Positions 1-12,100 of a DNA stretch of 64,000 bases are shown here, piece by piece; the first letter of the stretch is position 1, and each line of letters starts with the position of its first letter. A program made the translations under genes and the position numbers. Source of the stretch: Trichoplax adhaerens (taxonomy: Eukaryota; Placozoa; Uniplacotomia; Trichoplacea; Trichoplacidae). The notes below the pieces were generated by a model, which saw only the letters and a program-made list of their open reading frames with translations, ran no database searches and was not told where the DNA came from. Where the stretch lies: contig NW_002060951.1 in assembly GCF_000150275.1 (NCBI RefSeq), positions 315,329 through 379,328 of the forward strand. The letters run 5' to 3'.

Positions 1-364
1 GGTAGTAAAAATAGTAAGTAGTACAGCTGAAAGTAATCGCGACTGGTTCAAGTCCATACTATTAATACTACGAAATACTGAATGTATTATATAATTATTA
101 ACTATTGTCGGTGTTGATGAGAGGAATACTGAATTTAATTCCAAGATATAATGATGCTTCCATTAACTTATGAATATAAAATGTTTTATTTTATACGTTT
201 GCAATCAGTTAATAACTAATAACTCTTACACTACTAGTCATACCTTTATCAAAGAGTAATTTAATTTTATTTTTGCGTATTATTAAGATTTTAGTAATTT
301 TAGTCAAGGCAATCAGAATGCATTCAACTTTTTCATTCGAGAATTCATTATCCTTCTCGCAAAC

Positions 365-1121
365 CTGATCGTACGTGGCGTAATAACTGTGTCGATTAGT
401 TTCGTTAGAAATGTGCCTCCTCCAAGCTCCCAAATATGAGTCACGTCTTTAACCTTGAATATCGTTTAACGTGAAGGGAAATTAAACATTCATATTTTAA
501 ATGCAAGAGTTCTGTTTGTTATTGATAGGTTACATACCGTGTTAGCACCTCTGGCTCTCCTTCCAAACAGATATTCCAAAGCAACAGTAGGTTTGGGATT
601 CTCATCTCTAAGAAAAATATATAAATTATATACTATTATTATCTTACGTATACATTTTGAAATCGTTGTATACGCGTACATATATCTCGATATTCTTTAG
701 AAAAGAATGTCTTTATAGTAGGGTGTTACCTGTCCAGAAATCTCATAATTATTGAAGACTTTCCCTAAGCGCGAAGTAACCATGGCATGATTATTGCATC
801 ATTTTCTAATAATATGATTATTTTAGTGAGCAGAACGTATAAATATTTGACTTACTGAATTTTTACTTCCAAGAAAGAAAACGTTGGTCCCATCGCTACC
901 AACATTATTTCCATCAATCACTTTAAAGATTATAAATGATATTGACGGATTAGCTTAAAGCATGTCTAACAATTGCGATTGGTATTATGTTGCTATGATC
1001 ATTATAATCAAGATATTTTGTAGATAAATATATAGATTTCAGGTAGTAAGACTTACATTCTTTATTTTCTTGCTCTGCACGATTTCTTTCTAATATCGCA
1101 ATATCCCATAACGATTTTTCA
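365..1121 (-). CDS. DYNC2LI1: Cytoplasmic dynein 2 light intermediate chain 1, N-terminal part (partial, runs off left edge)
   Basis: Subunit of the dynein-2 motor that drives retrograde intraflagellar transport in cilia. Five exons can be read on the minus strand: 1057-1121, 856-920, 730-764, 538-607 and 365-453, all with matching phases and GT-AG ends. In order they give SEKSLWDIA (the LWDIA N-terminal signature), VFFLGSKNS joined to GKSSIIMRFLDR (a complete P-loop, GSKNSGKS, split by an intron), DENPKPTVALEYLFGRRARG (the family's switch-like segment) and HIWELGGGTFL (the WELGGG motif). The initiator Met lies in an unresolved exon above 1121, because exon 1057-1121 begins with a split codon. 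The C-terminal half is missing. Exons below 365 could not be assigned; a stretch at 290-340 has a hydrophobic pattern that might fit the next strand, but this is weak. Family assignment is firm from the P-loop plus ALEYxFGRRA plus WELGGG. Confidence 0.9.
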
Positions 1122-2708
1122 CTTTTGCAAAGATAACATGTAATGCATTACTTTACGTGGTATCATCATGACATACGTACTCTATGTTGCATGAAACTTT
1201 AAATATCATTGATTTTTATTTCATTTAGTTGAATAGTTACGCTGTCCTAAGTTGTATTACATAGCAAGTAGATGCGCTTTTTTTCTTATCGAATCTACGG
1301 TATACGTTGCGTCTTCGTAATACAGTATCACAATTATATGTATAATTAGTAATGTATAAGGGATAAGAAAAAGATACGCACATTTCAAGTAACTTTAGGT
1401 AGAAATTACTCCTTCTTAGTCTGCTATTGCTCTTATTTCTTTATTTAATATCAGCAGTGGTAGCCGATTCGGAAAATAATGTATCATAACATAATAACAT
1501 ATCGTACAAATTTATGTTAAGAGTATGTATGATTGTTTCACGGATTTATCGTTATACAACGACGGAAGCCGTCGAAGCAGTCGCTAATGCATCACATCTA
1601 CAATTATAGTCCTGGACTAAGTAGCCATTACGTATTTGATGATATACTAATCTATATCACTCCATGACACGTAAACACTTGAGCAGCAATGTCATCATTT
1701 CAAGAAGTGGTTACTAGCTTGCCGTATCATAGCAACCAATGGATTGTATGACTAAAAATTGTGCAGTTTTCATTTCATACCTCTTTTCTCCCATGTTTTC
1801 AGAATATGGCAATCGTCACACTTCACTACTTTAGACGGCTAAATATGTCTGAATAATATCGGATAAATTGATTGATATGTTGTATCAACTTTAGAATGAT
1901 CTTACTGCGTTTATGATATGGATCAAAATGTACTGCAGCAAGTAGAAGTTACATGCCGCTCCGTCGAAAACCTTCTCTAGACTACAATACAGTATAATCC
2001 GTCTTGCTCCTGAGTACAGTCATAGACTACTAGAAATTGTATACTTATAACGTCAATTGAGTGGATTTATAGTATTACAGTTGTAGTTCTATCAAGATTC
2101 TTATATCTCTATCCTGTTTATGATACTTTGGAGTACTTTTATGCTTCCCTTAGTGTAGTCCTTGAGCACTAAAGTAGGACCTCTAAAATGCAATAGTTTA
2201 CTTTTCACCATAACCCAATCATTATTTTACTGACTTTTCACTGAAAAACGACAAGTGATCCAGCACTTGTGCCATTTATACACGGTAGCCTCGCAACTTG
2301 TAGCGTTATGATACCCTAACGTGATAATAAAAGACTTGCATAAAAGCGCTGTTTCAGTAGTTAAACAGCCCATACTTACCCTACTGGGTATACTGTACGG
2401 ACGGAATCAAGACATCCAGTCTGTAAGTGGTCCTAAAGTTGCTATACTGGTACCACTTTGCTAGGACCTAAATCATACAGTAGAGTTGAAGTTAGTCCTG
2501 AGAGCGGAGTCGAACTGCTCGGCTAACTCTAGTCAAAATTAAAGCAACATCATTTGCTTACCTGCTTTTTTTATATTGCAATTAACGTTCAGATATTAAT
2601 GGAGGTTGAAAATCAATTTGCTGTGACAGCAAGAATAGTGTAAACAATCAATAACCAACTGTAATTTGATTACTGTACAGTGTACAGTACCAATATCAAT
2701 AATTGCAA
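1122..2708. other. Intergenic region between DYNC2LI1 and ALKBH7
   Basis: This is the head-to-head interval between two divergently transcribed genes, so it should hold both promoters and the missing first exon of DYNC2LI1. I see no convincing ORF. A CCAAT sequence occurs near 1736. Two imperfect hairpins, GGTCCTA...TAGGACC (about 2430-2474) and AGTTAG...CTAACT (about 2491-2530), lie close together. Several TACTGTAC-type palindromes cluster at 2670-2695, just upstream of ALKBH7. Confidence 0.5.
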
Positions 2709-4055
2709 ATGGCATTCATTAAATTCATGATCAACCGACTACCATCATGTCGCCCTTATGGGTTAGCTGCTTTTGCTACAAGGGAAGCAACCAAAGGATT
2801 AATGCAATTGAGACGACATTCTATTACTTGTCCATTGGGTACAAATTTACCGCATTATTTATACAGCCAAGATGAAGCGAAAGCCAAGAATTTAGCAAAG
2901 GATATGTTGGTCCTTGAAGATTTTATCACTCAAGAAGAGGAAGAGTTGTTATTTAGTGAAATTCAGCCTGCCTTTAAAAGGCTAAAATATGAATATTCGC
3001 ATTGGGATGATGTAAGTAATAAGCACCTTTTATGATAAGGTAGCTGCAGATAGCTTTACTCATGGAGTTTCATATCCATTGAACTATTATTTACGTTTAA
3101 GAGTTGTTATTGCATTGTTATCAGTTGCATAAAGCCTACATGCCACATTCACAGTACAACTTAATGTAAAATTCGATACAATGCAATTGTTGAACGTAAT
3201 TTGAACTATTGCTAACTTTGATGGATTGTGCTTGCAGGCAATTCATGGCTTTCGAGAAACTGAAAAAACAAATTGGTCTTCTGAATGTAATAGTATAATC
3301 GCTCGAGTTAGGGAAACTGCATTTGATAGCAATGATCAAATCATGCCTTTTGTGCATATCTTGGATCTGGCTGAAAATGGGTATTAAAATGGAAAATAAA
3401 CTTTTACCTTTCTACTATGTTTGCATGCTTTTTGTTGAAGCATACTAAATGATTGTGTTTTGTAATTTTTCCAATTTAGTTACATTAAAGCACACGTCGA
3501 TAGTATCAAGGTAAAACTCGCCAGAGTACATGAGTATTTAGGATCTGAAATCTAACCTCTGTAACTTTATAGAATAAATATCTACAATATCATAATTTTA
3601 CTACTATATTATATAGAATTACTAGCAATGATGTTAGTTACTGATACTAATTTATTCAAAATGTCATACAAGTTTTGTGGTAGGACAATTGCTGGTATTA
3701 GTTTACTATCGGCTAGTATTATGAGACTTAAGCTGGATGGGAAGCCAGATGATATTCCTGTTGACATTTTATTACAACGAAGATCATTGTACATAATGAA
3801 GTAAGTTCTGTAACAGAACGCATGTCTTATACGATTGTAGATTAATTGTCCTTTAAATAGATTCTGCTGTTGATCAATGCATGCTATTGCTACACTAACG
3901 AATATTATGTGCTGGATCTAACATTGAGCAGAGATTCTGCACGTTACGACTATACACATGAAATCTTGAAGGATGAAGAATCGCATTGGAAAGGAGTGCA
4001 TATACCACGTAGTAGAAGAATTTCTGTTATACGAAGAATTGAACCAAGCAAATAG
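2709..4055 (+). CDS. ALKBH7: ALKBH7-like mitochondrial Fe(II)/2-oxoglutarate dioxygenase
   Basis: AlkB-family protein of the mitochondrial matrix; mammalian ALKBH7 is known for roles in programmed necrosis and metabolism. Five exons: 2709-3011, 3238-3380, 3480-3510, 3673-3800 and 3932-4055, totalling 729 nt (242 aa). Residues 1-45 are rich in Arg, Ser and hydrophobics and poor in acids, as in a mitochondrial targeting peptide. [15 protein letters not shown] and YEYSHWDD match the family N-terminus. The iron ligands are the His and Asp of HVDSIK (exon 3) and the His of [12 protein letters not shown] (exon 5). The 2OG-binding Arg lies in [20 protein letters not shown] precedes the active-site strand. 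The start is the ATG at 2709; a TTG two codons earlier is not needed. A poly(A) signal AATAAA lies at 4076-4081. Exon 3 is only 31 nt but carries two metal ligands. Confidence 0.94.
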
Positions 4056-5021
4056 ATTATCCAATCTACCCTGTTAATAAACTACAGTAATAAAATCTAC
4101 TCTGTATGCTAATCGGGCTAAGTATTTTTACTTTTGCTAACGAATATAACGGACCAAATCTTGTATTCTTAAGAAGTTAAAATTTTACATCTTACAGACA
4201 TCAATGACTGTAATACTGAAGTTTATTATCATTTCTTAAATGCTCACCAGAGCTTTAACCAATGATAGCTATTTTATATGATGAAATATCGCACAAATGC
4301 ATCCTTAAAAGTGCTTTTGAAATGCACAAATTACTATACACTGATATACATATATACTATATATATATTGCATAGCTTCTTACAATTTGTGTGCTGAAAA
4401 TTAAAAAATAACATTATATACCGATATATTTCCAATCATGCAATTAAAACAATATTATCTCTTGCCTATGTACAGTACAATAAAATAGCTGAAATAATAG
4501 ATATACGAGTAAAATATTATCACACAATAGAAATAGTAACTTTTTTCTTAGTCACTCAAAAAGAATAAAATGCATTCTACGTGACTTTATCACAGCAAAA
4601 CGCAAAGCGTTTACACCTGATGTTAATTTTTAACCATTTTGTATCAATCAAATTCAATACTGCAAATATTTCCGATGACAATTGGATTATAGTACCAATT
4701 AGCCTACAATTAATTTTGAGCACAAATTTCATGCAGATAACTCGAGAATGCTACAGGGAACCTCGTAAAATTTTCACCAGTATACTCTACCACTGTATGA
4801 CGGACGCCGTTATAATTATCACCTATTGTGTTAAAAATGTTACCATAGTAGGCATGGCATTAACATACTGTGCCAACGCTTGCGTCATAAATTTACATAA
4901 AATGAAACTTACTGATGGATTTTAGTTCATGATACTGGCACAGCCCGTGTATAAGGAGCCTAACAAAGCTATAAAGTAATAGGCAGTTATTATATTTTTG
5001 CTAAAGGCTATTGATGAATAT
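4056..5021. other. Intergenic, ALKBH7 3' end to R3HDM4-like 3' end
   Basis: Convergent interval between two gene ends. It holds the ALKBH7 poly(A) signal. On the plus strand 4581-4925 stays open for 114 codons but its translation looks like no family. On the minus strand a segment near 4830-4920 could in principle be a 3' exon of the gene to the right, but I could not join it in phase. Confidence 0.4.
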
Positions 5022-6610
5022 TTATTTACTGAATAAAAACCTATTTTCCATGATCATCACCAAAATCCCATCAAAATCCTTGGAAAATGGAGATATGACA
5101 TCTTCCTCAACAATTTTAAGTAAATCCTTAGGGCAGAAAAAAATTAGTAAAAAAAGATATCAATTACTTGGATAGAAACGAGCATCCTCATTGTAACGCT
5201 TACAAGTTTGTACGATATCGACTGGCACTGAAAAAAGCAATTAAAAGGAAACAAAACTATAGACGTTTGTGTCGCTTACCCAAGGAATGTAGTCATTTGT
5301 CTGGATAATTTTACGAATATTTGGATCAATACTATTGTAACGCAGTTTGGCCAAATGCATGTCTGCATCTATTATGATTGTAATAGCGATTATAAGTGAA
5401 TATAATTAGCGATTCACGCAAATACACAGTAAATACCAAAATAACTGTAAAGGACCAAAACTTATTCTTCAGAGATAGCTTACTCAGAGTATTGATATAG
5501 ACAAAACTTTAGAAAATAATATAGCTAAAATACAGTATTATATTCTACTCGCAATCAACTGTATTAACCATGTTATATAATAGTAAGTGCATGTTTTATG
5601 CTATTTTTTAATGAAACTACAGTTCATCATGTTTTACAACTGCAAAAGCACCTTGAGGTTCTCGATTATGCTTGCCCTTAACTTTGAAATTTGTTTTCTT
5701 TTTTGCTTTATTCTTGTTCAATATCCTTTCCTGTTCTTCTTGTGGTAAATTAATAAAATCTTGCCACAGCTAGAATGAATCCGTAATAATTCGATTTATA
5801 TTTTGCTTAATTCAGTTGTAATTATCAAAAATACGATTATCTTTATAATTTACACGTATTTCTACTTTTATTCTATAAAAATGTCATAATTTTGTATTAG
5901 CGATTAAGAATGTCCAGATAAAAATATTCAGGATGTAAATACAGAATAATCGGTATAAAATCTATTCATCAAAATTCCTTCTGACAAATCAAGCAGCTAA
6001 AGGTCAATTCAATCAATACTAAGCTGACTTTTCGTGCAAGTATAAATTACATTATATAATCACATAAACATTTTATGTAACCTTCATGTTTTCAGTTTTC
6101 TCCAACAACAATGTAAAAACAGAATTGAAATCTGGCACTAGATCACTTAAATCCATATCGCCAAAGTCATCAATCGGTTTGAATGCAGGAAAATCTTCGG
6201 CTGTAATTATAATCCAAAGTTAAAGTCAGCAATCCTGAATTTTACTAGTAATAATTAACTAATACAGAGATACGCTTTTAAATTGCGGTAGAGTATTGTA
6301 ATAAACAAGCTGTTACAGTACTATAATATCTCTCTAGTGTACGCCCTATGTATTATCAATCAGAAAGTCATTCTCTTCCCTTTTACATCGGTATGTAAGT
6401 ACTGTACAATCAAGTTTAAAATATTTCTTACGCGTGGTGTCAGACTTGTTCTTTTTCAACAGCTTTTTGAATTTTCTTTTTTCTTTTCTCATATACTTGA
6501 CGGTAATTTCCAATCTAGGAACATTCATTTTCTTGAATAATTTACGCTTTTTCTTGTCGTCTTTTTTTCTTTGACGCTCCGCTTCAAGATCTTCAATGCA
6601 TTCGATATCA
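5022..6610 (-). CDS. R3HDM4-like protein (divergent, 5' end not resolved)
   Basis: Five exons read on the minus strand: 6432-6610, 6082-6200, 5652-5769, 5280-5368 and about 5022-5126. Phases agree. The first is very basic, with a long Lys/Arg helix (KKRKLFKKMN ... EKRKFKKLLKKNK). The third carries LWQDFINLPQEEQERIL, close to the VWNDFMNRSGEEQERVL segment I recall from vertebrate R3HDM4. The last two, joined, give IDPNIRKIIQ, IPWDLLKIVEEDVISPFS and MENRF, which follow the vertebrate IPMETLETWEERLLRFFS ... LDNSF region with the same spacing. The assignment rests on these two blocks only. The protein either stops at TAA 5022-5024 or splices at 5041 into an exon I did not find; the start exon is above 6610. 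The molecular role of this family is poorly known, and the R3H core would be expected to bind nucleic acid. Confidence 0.55.
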
Positions 6611-8193
6611 CTAATTTATACAAAAATAGAATATTTAAAATAGTCCAATAGCGAAGGTGATAAAATTCCAAATTATGAGGTATCCTGTTGTCGCTGCTCG
6701 AACATTTAGAATAGAAACTAGCCAAGCTTAAAGTACAGTATACATTAGGGATGCCAAATTGTTATCCAGGTAGAGACACAGTCCAACTTGGATTTCTGCT
6801 TACATCTGATAAGCAGTAAATGCTATTGCAACAAATAGAATGTTGCCTAATTTTGTACCATAACTATAACATTCCATATATCTCTCCAGTTAGTATAGTA
6901 CAGTACTGTGCAGTATCATGTCGTTATCTTAACGCTTATGTAATAGTTAAATATGACGATAACGGAAAACAAAATGCTTAAATTCTGATTACTATTCAAT
7001 TTACAGTTCTGTTCTTCACTATGATCGATACTGTGTTTCATATAGTGTCGGAAAGAATGACGAATGCTGTGACTATCATTCGCCCTATAAGGATTACTAA
7101 AACTAATAATAAAAATTTGTTGATCGATCGGATTGGTATTAAGCAAATATTATACGTTTATGTGTAACATTGCAGGGTACAATTGGAGCACGAAATGTAA
7201 AATTGAATCATCAAGTATCAGTATAACTTTAATCGCTTAGTAAAATTTAAAATCTCTCGATTGATATACGAGTATACTGGCTGAAGTTTAAATGACTGTC
7301 AAATCTCCTATGATTGTATAAGCAGATCATATTACTTTAGTATTTCGACAATGGCGCACAGGTTTACAATACCATTTAGATACACAGCCGATCACCAAAA
7401 TCTGACTTACTGTACAGTAAGTACATCAATAATGTTCATTCCTTTATATGGTAGCAATGACAACATTACTGTGCAGCAGCATTTTGTTCTACTGTACTAT
7501 TGTCATGTTACCAGCGAACTTATTACACTGAGTGCAATCTAGAGGAGGTGTTTATGTTAAGCCATTATCACGTATCCATAAAAAATAAATCATACGTCAA
7601 GTAATGTAAATTACAGCAATAAAGGTAAACCTCAGATATATAGTACCAGTCGTTTACTTATTATAACGTTTTTAAATTTATAGTTTACAAATGATCTATC
7701 GCTACACGACCTTATTCAAGCGTTTATTTCAACGCATCGATGTAACTCATCGATAGCAATGCAGTTACGCAAGCTTAATCATCATGATTATTTATTACTA
7801 TAATAAGCGAGTTTTCTTCTTTCTTAGTCATTTTAATCAGTAATGCAGATTAAAGGTGAAAGACTAGGATGTAAGCGTAATAAAGTCATGATTAATCCAT
7901 CAAAACTGCTAAAAGATGACTGAATGGGCGATCGCATTTTTATTCCGATTGTAACTCAGTATACGTGGTTATTGACTCTATCGTTAAACTACGTCTACTC
8001 GTATTCAAGACCAGTAGCCGGATCAGCAACACAGCAAGTTATCCGTGGTTAACTCAGTATTACAACAACATAAAGAAACAAGAACTTACCATGATGAAAA
8101 TCAGCTTCAGGACCACAGTACTAAACTATATCATCATCATTATTATTAATAACTACCACATCTAGTCGTTGAATAAGCACTACATCACTGGCG

Positions 8194-8214
8194 CCCCCCC
8201 CCCCCAAAAAAAAA
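8194..8214. repeat. Homopolymer tract C12 followed by A9
   Basis: Twelve consecutive C are followed by nine consecutive A, flanked by GGCGC on the left and GAGCGCC a few bases to the right. This is strongly out of character for the surrounding AT-rich DNA. It could be a true low-complexity tract or an assembly-sensitive site, and its length is likely polymorphic. Confidence 0.9.
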
Positions 8215-8524
8215 GAAACGAGCGCCAAATTACTCCATAGACTGTATCTTTTCATTGAATTGTTTCTCAATCCAGTACGAATAGCGAGCGCTACCTATTC
8301 CTTGAATCAATGAAATAACGGCTAGATACCTGTCTACTTCATGATTTTCCTGTTCTAATTTGCTGATTTGACCCATGATGATAATTTTCCAAACTAGAAC
8401 AACAGTTCTTACGGCTACAAATTAAAAGTCTATTGGCGATAGAATTGCATCATCAAGGAATTAATATCCCCCAAAATTATTAAACATAATTAATAATAAT
8501 ACGACGTACGGTACGACAGATGCG

Positions 8525-8678
8525 AGCAGGGGACTACTGGATGTAAATAGTACCCCGTGCATAAAAATTGTCACTCTCGGCCTAGAAAGAAAAGAATGGA
8601 TCTTGTTCCCTTTCTAGGGTAGGGGTGACAATTTTTATGCAACAAGAGTGCAATTTTGATTGAGTAGTAGTCCCTGCT
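8525..8678. mobile_element. MITE-like element with nested inverted repeats
   Basis: About 154 bp bounded by AGCAGGGGACTACT on the left and AGTAGTCCCTGCT on the right, terminal inverted repeats differing by one base of G-run length. Inside is a second, perfect 17-bp inverted repeat, TGCATAAAAATTGTCAC (8558-8574) with GTGACAATTTTTATGCA (8625-8641). A third pair lies within that, CCTAGAAAG (8581-8589) with CTTTCTAGG (8610-8618). There is no coding capacity. I see no clear target-site duplication. The architecture fits a non-autonomous foldback or MITE element. Confidence 0.7.
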
Positions 8679-8863
8679 AAGAGTAGCACAGTCCAGTCTT
8701 ACGAGTTTTACGTACTGTACAATAGTCAGACGAAATATATTCAGTAGCACTCTTGGCGATATCCGATCAATATTAACTCAGTAGTGTAATCCTACATCGC
8801 CTACTTTTAGCATGATCTTCTATATTACTATCCGTACTGTGTGCAGTGTTGCAAAAAAGTGCA

Positions 8864-8994
8864 TTGAAAAATAGTACTTGTCACCCCTTTGAGTACTATG
8901 TATTGTATACAACGTCGCAAAATGATACTAGAATAGTGTACCGTAGTGGTGCGCTCGAATACAAAGTACTCAAGGGGTGACAAGTATTATTCAA
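8864..8994. mobile_element. Second inverted-repeat element upstream of AGBL4
   Basis: A left arm at 8864-8908 and a right arm at 8959-8994 are near-perfect reverse complements over about 36 bp, sharing ACTTGTCACCCC and TTGAGTACT. The spacer is about 50 bp. Like the element at 8525-8678 it contains a GTGACAA/TTGTCAC core inside the arm, but the rest differs, so the two may be related only distantly. It ends about 150 bp before the AGBL4 start codon and so sits in or next to the promoter. Confidence 0.7.
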
Positions 8995-9147
8995 CGAATC
9001 AAACATGAAAGAGTTTGATATCGCAAGCTGATGAATACATTATATACAGTACTGTACTGTAGTGTATACAGAGTACACTACCGCCAGCAAAAACTTCACC
9101 CTTTGCTCGGACTGGACTGTATTCAGTGTAGTGACGGTAAAATCGAA

Positions 9148-12100
9148 ATGGCGTCTACGGACAGTTGCGATAGCAGCGATTCTGTTGGCGATCAATCTAC
9201 AAGTAATAACCGCCACGATGTGCACCTACGATTAGGCAATGTATCCAATTATTATGCCACTCCACCAAATTATAATGCCGCCATTAAGAAAGGTCACTTA
9301 AAATTCGATGCTGAATTCGAATGTGGTAAGTTCATTTCACCATGGCAACCATCAGAACCGAACAACGATCTTTATTCTAATCGAGCTTTAAAACCAAGCT
9401 TAATAATATCCATCGTAAAACGATTATAAATGGATATTACAGTAGTTACACTGAAAACATCGGCTGTTTCAACTTGCATTAAAATTGAAACTGAAACTTT
9501 AATATCCGTCTGTATTGTATACCGTTGGCGTTGTTAGGATTGATAGACGCATCAGATCCCGACTTCAGTTTTCAAATTCTAATGTTAAAAATGTCAGCTT
9601 TTCTTACTGTTTCAAATTGTTTATTATCAATCTTTCTTTATTACTATCTGTACAATGTATATGTTGCCCATGCTATATCTGCCTTTATATGATATATTAT
9701 AGCCCAAATTAGAAGTATGAGATTGTTATATGTCTACCATAACATACCATGGCCATAGATCATTATATGCGTATTGCGTATATGGCTGATATTTTATTAT
9801 CTTTACAATTTCAGGTAACTTATTGAAAGTGGAGTATATATCAGAGTTCGAATATGATTTATATGTGCGTCCAGACATTAGCAATTCTAGGTAAATAATA
9901 GCAATCCATCAAGTAAAATGAGTTGCTCCTTTTTATGTATTCATATTGTACTTGAGATTTCCTACTATAAGGTATCTTCATTATCCTATTAGGCTTGCAT
10001 AATGCAAGCTATTCTGTGTGCTTAACAATAATACTTTTACACCAGATCGTTACATCGTTGCCATATACTATTTAACTCCTACTATCATTAACGTTGTTTT
10101 TCTGCTACCCTTCGGATTTTTTTTTAACTACATATCCTGATACTGTATTGTTTTATATGCTATCATAACATAGCTAACGAGATCTTATTACAACATGGAC
10201 CTTATATTATTGAAAATTGTTTACCTAATAGTGCAATATTTTCCCTGTAATTTTTTTAGATTTCGCGTCTGGTTCTATTTTACAGTATCGAATAACAAAG
10301 CCGGACAAGTAAGAATAATATCAAAGAATTCTGGATGTTATTGTTTGTATTACTTAGACAGTTGCTGTTATCTGGTTATGACAGATTTCCTTTTAGCATC
10401 GTTCTGTTAATGACATGATGAAAGGCATACGATGTTTACACTACTTACTGAAAAAATATAAATCTTCTGCGTTAACTCCTACATTTTAGAGGGCAATATT
10501 CAATATTGTCAATTTTAGTAAGACCAAAAGTTTGTATCGTGATGGAATGGCACCAGTTATAAAATCGACGACACGGCCAAAATGGTAAGAGACATATCTT
10601 ATCCGTCACGCACTAGCAAATATTTCAATAATAGATTTCTGTTACTGCACTACATGCTAATCTAGCAGGTGAATACGTCACCTCAGTAGAATAAAAAGCT
10701 TTTTAGAAGTGGCGTTAATATCGGTTAACAGTTCGTACGCATATCATAATCGGATAGGGTTAGGTTATCGGCAAAGAACGCCTTTTACTATCGATCGCCA
10801 GATCATGACAATAACTACGTTATGTCGTTTGCGGTTGTATTAGATAAAGAGAACGAAGAATATAGTGTGAGTAGGATACGAGAGAGCCGCTGATAACTGC
10901 TTATTATAATATCAGCAACCATAGATAACATTTTTCTAATTTAAAACTTTCATCTTCTTGCCAATTCTAGTTTGCCTATTGCTACCCGTATTCCTATTCT
11001 AAGCTCCAACGTTATTTAGATGCTATTGAAGCGAGATCGTTGCGTTATGTTCGAAGAGAGTGTATTGCCTTGACATTGGTATGACACCTTACTGAATGCT
11101 ATCATCAGTTGCAATAACGCACAGATCGCTATGATGTATTATGTTATCTATATTATACTACATATCTTGGCTTTAATAAATGCTCGAATAATTCTGTCTT
11201 TTATATTGCAACCAAACAGCAACACCGTCGTTTAGATATGATAACAATAACTTCGCCAGGTACGGTACTCCATATGATTATTCCTGACTTGAATAAATTT
11301 TAAGAGCTAACTTGTTAGTTTTTTAAACATCTCAAATTTTTAAGTTAGACGAATGAAATCTGTAATACATACTTTCTTTACGAATATGAGTATCTCATAA
11401 TTAATGGATTTTGTTTCGCTATTGCAAAAAAAAATAGGAAATCTACAGCATGATGTGGAAAAGAAGTTAATCTTTATCAGTGCTAGAGTTCATCCGGGGG
11501 AATCCCCGTCATCTTACGTTTGTCAAGGTAACTAGATATTATATTACTCATAATGTAATTAGCAAATAAAGCTCCATATATGTCTAATTTAAAATTAAGA
11601 AACAGATCTATTGTTTCAGTTTTAACTTGAATCTATTTGTAATATAGGAATAATTGACTTTTTGATAAGCGACTCGCCTGCGGCGAAGATATTACGGGAT
11701 AACTTAGTGTTCAAGATAGGTTAGGATGATACATTTAGTAACAGCGTTTCATTTCTGATTTCCTTTTGTGATTTCATTCATTTAAAAAAGCCAAACATGG
11801 GAGAGCTTTTTAATTAATATTTTAAATATAAGATTGATTTATTTCAATTTATGCTAGTGCCAATGCTAAATCCGGATGGAGTCAGTGTTGGAAATTATAG
11901 GTTTAAAATGAAATGATTTGGCTAATAAATTAACAATTGCGCAAATACGTTAGTTATATAGTACATCGTATGTAAGTATGCTAATATGATCTAACAATAT
12001 TACGTACTAGATGTTCTCTAGCTGGTGATGATCTAAATCGCCACTGGCATGATCCTACTCGGCAACATCCTACTCTTTCTGCCACGAAAGATATTTTAAT

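Larger units (their letters stand above)
6611..9147. other. Intergenic between R3HDM4-like gene and AGBL4
   Basis: No supportable gene. It should contain the unresolved 5' exon(s) of the R3HDM4-like gene and the AGBL4 promoter. It includes a C12-A9 homopolymer tract (8194-8214) and two inverted-repeat elements (8525-8678 and 8864-8994). TACTGTAC palindromes occur at about 6903-6915 and 9050-9062. Confidence 0.5.

Noticed and set aside
41-59. GGTTCAAGTCC, resembling a tRNA T-loop
   Set aside because: No matching acceptor, D or anticodon stems could be drawn around it.
1723-1736. Possible degenerate X-box upstream of DYNC2LI1
   Set aside because: Only the second half-site (AGCAAC) matches; the first half has at least two mismatches.
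2491-2531. GTTCGACTC-like sequence on the minus strand, suggesting a tRNA T-arm
   Set aside because: The stem lengths do not fit a T-arm and no cloverleaf can be formed. It is better described as an imperfect hairpin.
4581-4925. 114-codon open frame on the plus strand
   Set aside because: Composition and pattern match no protein family, and it lies in the 3' region between two converging genes. The opposite strand was also read but could not be joined in phase to the R3HDM4-like gene.
5180-5242. Possible extra exon of the R3HDM4-like gene (minus strand)
   Set aside because: It reads in frame between two exons, but leaving it out gives exact family spacing (IPWDLLKIVEE versus IPMETLETWEE). 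Including it inserts about 20 unrelated residues.
9031-9147. Upstream ATG extending AGBL4 by 39 codons
   Set aside because: The extension translates the TACTGTAC repeat and unrelated sequence. The ATG at 9148 gives a normal N-terminus.
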